Of a stretch of DNA of 64,000 bases, positions 62,583-64,000 are shown in pieces. The notes below the pieces were generated by a model that was not told the origin of the DNA, ran no database searches, and saw only the letters and a list, made by a program, of their open reading frames with translations. The stretch comes from Stenomitos rutilans HA7619-LM2 (GTDB taxonomy: Bacteria; Cyanobacteriota; Cyanobacteriia; Leptolyngbyales; Leptolyngbyaceae). The translations under genes were made by a program, and so were the position numbers. The stretch spans positions 1 through 64,000 of the forward strand of contig JAHHIE010000006.1 of NCBI GenBank assembly GCA_019358945.1, read 5' to 3'. Position 1 is the first letter of the stretch; each line of letters begins with the position of its first letter.

Positions 62583-63503
62583 CTAGAAGTAGCGTACCTG
62601 AGCATCTAGCCTGTTGGCCCGTAAAAGTGCTGCTCTTGCTTCAGCAATTCCCTTCTCTGCAAACGCACCTGCCCAAACATAGCGACCCAGGTTAGAAGAG
62701 GTATAAACGGCTCTAGGCTCAAACCGCTGGACTTGCCATAAAGTGGTGCTGCTTTTTGCTGGCACGACAACGACATAACGGTTGTTAACACCAGCGACGG
62801 GACGGTTAGCAATTGGAGAGATATAGTCACCGTTGCTATAAGATGGATTGCCTGGATCAACGGATGGAGACGGATAACCTATATTGGTACCGTTAGAAAG
62901 AGCACTGCGAGTGGCCGAACCAACGATGCCATCAGCAGATAGACCGTTAGAGGCTTGAAAGCTGCGGACAGCACGATCGGTTGCTGAGCCAAAAACGCCA
63001 TCGACCGTGATGTCGTAGCCCAGGTTTCTCAACTGTTGTTGGATAGCTCTCACATCAGCGCCAGTACTGCCGCGCCGTAAGCCGCCACTATAGCTAATGG
63101 GGCGATAGTTGCTTCCCGATACAGCGTATGGCTGTCCTCTGAGCGCACGCTGCGTCGCTGGGCCCGCAACACCATCGACAGCCAAACCGCGTGATGCCTG
63201 AAATCGTCTGACTGCACTTTCAGTGAGGGTGCTGTAAACCCCAGTGGAACTGCGATTGAAGTAGCCTGCCGATCTCAACCGATTTTGCAGGGTGGTCACA
63301 GAAGGGCCACGATCGCCAACCTGAAGTGCTGAAGCGTGTCCTGCGACTGCCAGAATTGCAGCAGGAACAAGCAATTGCAGCATGAGTAAGCTAGCTTGAC
63401 CAGACAGCTGCTTCACGTTGAAGCGATCAAAAGACAGTGCCAGGTCCGTTGCTTCGGGATCTTCATAGGCACACGCAGTATGCAGGTAGGCAAAAGTTTC
63501 CAT
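62583..63503 (-). CDS. Peptidoglycan-binding protein with two PG_binding_1 domains and SPOR-like C-terminus
   Basis: A 306-residue exported protein. METFAYLHTACAYEDPEATD is a lead typical of cyanobacterial homologues, followed by a hydrophobic segment (about 38-58, SLLMLQLLVPAAILAVAGHASA) that serves as signal or anchor. PG_binding_1 domains lie at about 62-118 (VTTLQNRLRSAGYF, AVRRFQASRGLAVDGVAGP) and 146-200 (VRAIQQQLRNLGYDITVDGVFG). A Pro/Ser linker leads to a SPOR-like end (YVVVVPAKSSTTLWQVQRF, YVWAGAFAEKGIAEARA). It probably tethers to the cell wall. Convergent with fur. Confidence 0.9.
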   Translation of the reverse strand: METFAYLHTACAYEDPEATDLALSFDRFNVKQLSGQASLLMLQLLVPAAILAVAGHASALQVGDRGPSVTTLQNRLRSAGYFNRSSTGVYSTLTESAVRRFQASRGLAVDGVAGPATQRALRGQPYAVSGSNYRPISYSGGLRRGSTGADVRAIQQQLRNLGYDITVDGVFGSATDRAVRSFQASNGLSADGIVGSATRSALSNGTNIGYPSPSVDPGNPSYSNGDYISPIANRPVAGVNNRYVVVVPAKSSTTLWQVQRFEPRAVYTSSNLGRYVWAGAFAEKGIAEARAALLRANRLDAQVRYF

Positions 63504-64000
63504 AGGTTCCCCACAACAATTAGTTAGCTAGTCTACAAACAAGAGTTGGACGTTAATGTTAATAAAAATCTTAGCTTTATTAATCCACAAAGGGAAGTAT
63601 TAGCGAAAAGTTGCATGGTAGTTCGCTAAGGATCGCGGATTCAATAACTTCGACAAATTAGATGCTCTGTAGGGGGTGCACGGGCGTGCGCCCGTACTTC
63701 AAGATCACGCTTTAATTAATTCTCGCCCCTAAGATATGTTTGAGAGGTGATGTGGATGTTTGATGCCATACTCTTTTTTGAGCTTCAAACTGTTGCTTAA
63801 AATGCTTCTGGAGCGAATGAACCGATTGCCGAACATCGCTTTCTCTGCACTCATTGCTGATAGGTTGCTGAGCATCTCACAGCTACAGCAGCGTTCAGGT
63901 CACGTTTCAGGCAGAGGAATGAATACTTTTCTTATTCGACTGCTGCTCAGCATAGTGGATGAGGGTCCGTCTGTAGTCAGAAAGCATGGCGTGTCGCTAG
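63504..64000. other. Right-edge region without a recognised gene
   Basis: It contains a hairpin-bearing repeat at 63680-63695 and, on the minus strand at 63851-63913, a frame reading CLKRDLNAAVAV whose RDLNAA motif recalls the C terminus of IS605-type TnpB. Stops in all frames around it indicate at most a decayed fragment. Confidence 0.4.
63680..63695. repeat. GC-rich hairpin ACGGGCG/CGCCCGT
   Basis: Exact 7-bp arms at 63680-63686 and 63689-63695 with a 2-base loop, preceded by TAGGGGGTGC. Sequences of the form TAGGGG...GTGCGCCC are familiar dispersed repeats in cyanobacterial genomes. Confidence 0.55.

Noticed and set aside
1-64000. Frequent GCGATCGC octamers considered as an operator
   Set aside because: They occur throughout coding and non-coding DNA and are the HIP1 repeat typical of cyanobacterial genomes.

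Overview
The window is a cyanobacterial chromosome segment, most likely from a filamentous Leptolyngbya/Oscillatoria-type organism. Evidence: the HIP1 octamer GCGATCGC is scattered through nearly every gene, and there are cyanobacterial signature genes (group 2 sigma factor SigC, FurA-type Fur, DUF1815, DUF2839, a DUF92/VTE6-type phytyl-phosphate kinase, multi-PAS/GAF histidine kinases, and the 2-oxoglutarate decarboxylase plus succinic semialdehyde dehydrogenase pair). No rRNA, tRNA or CRISPR array was recognised. All calls come from reading the sequence; nothing was searched against a database.

Layout. 0-11 kb: a fragment of a possible transposase end, a YacP-like NYN nuclease, then mainly minus-strand housekeeping and stress genes: cyanase, a GAF protein, pantothenate kinase CoaX (plus strand), two alpha/beta hydrolases, a Nudix hydrolase, PrxQ/BCP peroxiredoxin, HisB, an MscS channel with a cyclic-nucleotide-binding domain, a cupin, a TPR protein and a WecA/TagO-like polyprenyl-phosphate sugar-phosphate transferase. 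11-26.5 kb: a membrane protein of unknown role, transketolase, a class A penicillin-binding protein with an FHA domain, a PAS-PAS-PAS-GAF histidine kinase, an FMN reductase, a response regulator fused to a thioredoxin-reductase-like flavoprotein, a pentapeptide-repeat protein and a Na+/H+ antiporter.

26.9-38.1 kb is the most distinctive region. A plus-strand run starts with glucose-1-phosphate cytidylyltransferase and continues with an L-2-hydroxyglutarate oxidase-like flavoprotein, an NAD-dependent sugar epimerase/dehydratase, an RmlC-type 3,5-epimerase (1-base overlap), a family 2 glycosyltransferase and a SAF-domain dehydrogenase. It is followed by a 1601-residue polypeptide that joins a glycosyltransferase, a signal-peptide-like segment, a two-partner-secretion haemagglutinin domain, a proline-rich linker and a CHAT caspase-like protease. 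The run looks like a surface-glycan pathway coupled to an exoprotein; that link is inference.

38.3-53.7 kb: a second large histidine kinase, exonuclease III with an in-frame intergenic-type repeat, an NmrA-like reductase, a divergent HxlR regulator/azoreductase pair, a subtilisin-family protease bracketed by two copies of a palindromic repeat, the VTE6-like kinase, a barnase-barstar-like RNase and inhibitor operon, dihydroxyacid dehydratase and a degenerate DinG-like helicase. 53.5-64 kb: two conserved small proteins, the two enzymes that close the cyanobacterial TCA cycle, a response regulator, triosephosphate isomerase, SigC, Fur and a peptidoglycan-binding protein.

The intergenic spaces hold several families of small non-coding repeats: four copies of a terminal-inverted-repeat element with GGACTTACGC-type ends, a 98-bp CTAG-ended MITE-like element, a 58-bp palindromic element, and dispersed low-complexity tracts built from AGCGGTCAGCTATC-type units, one of which lies inside a coding sequence.
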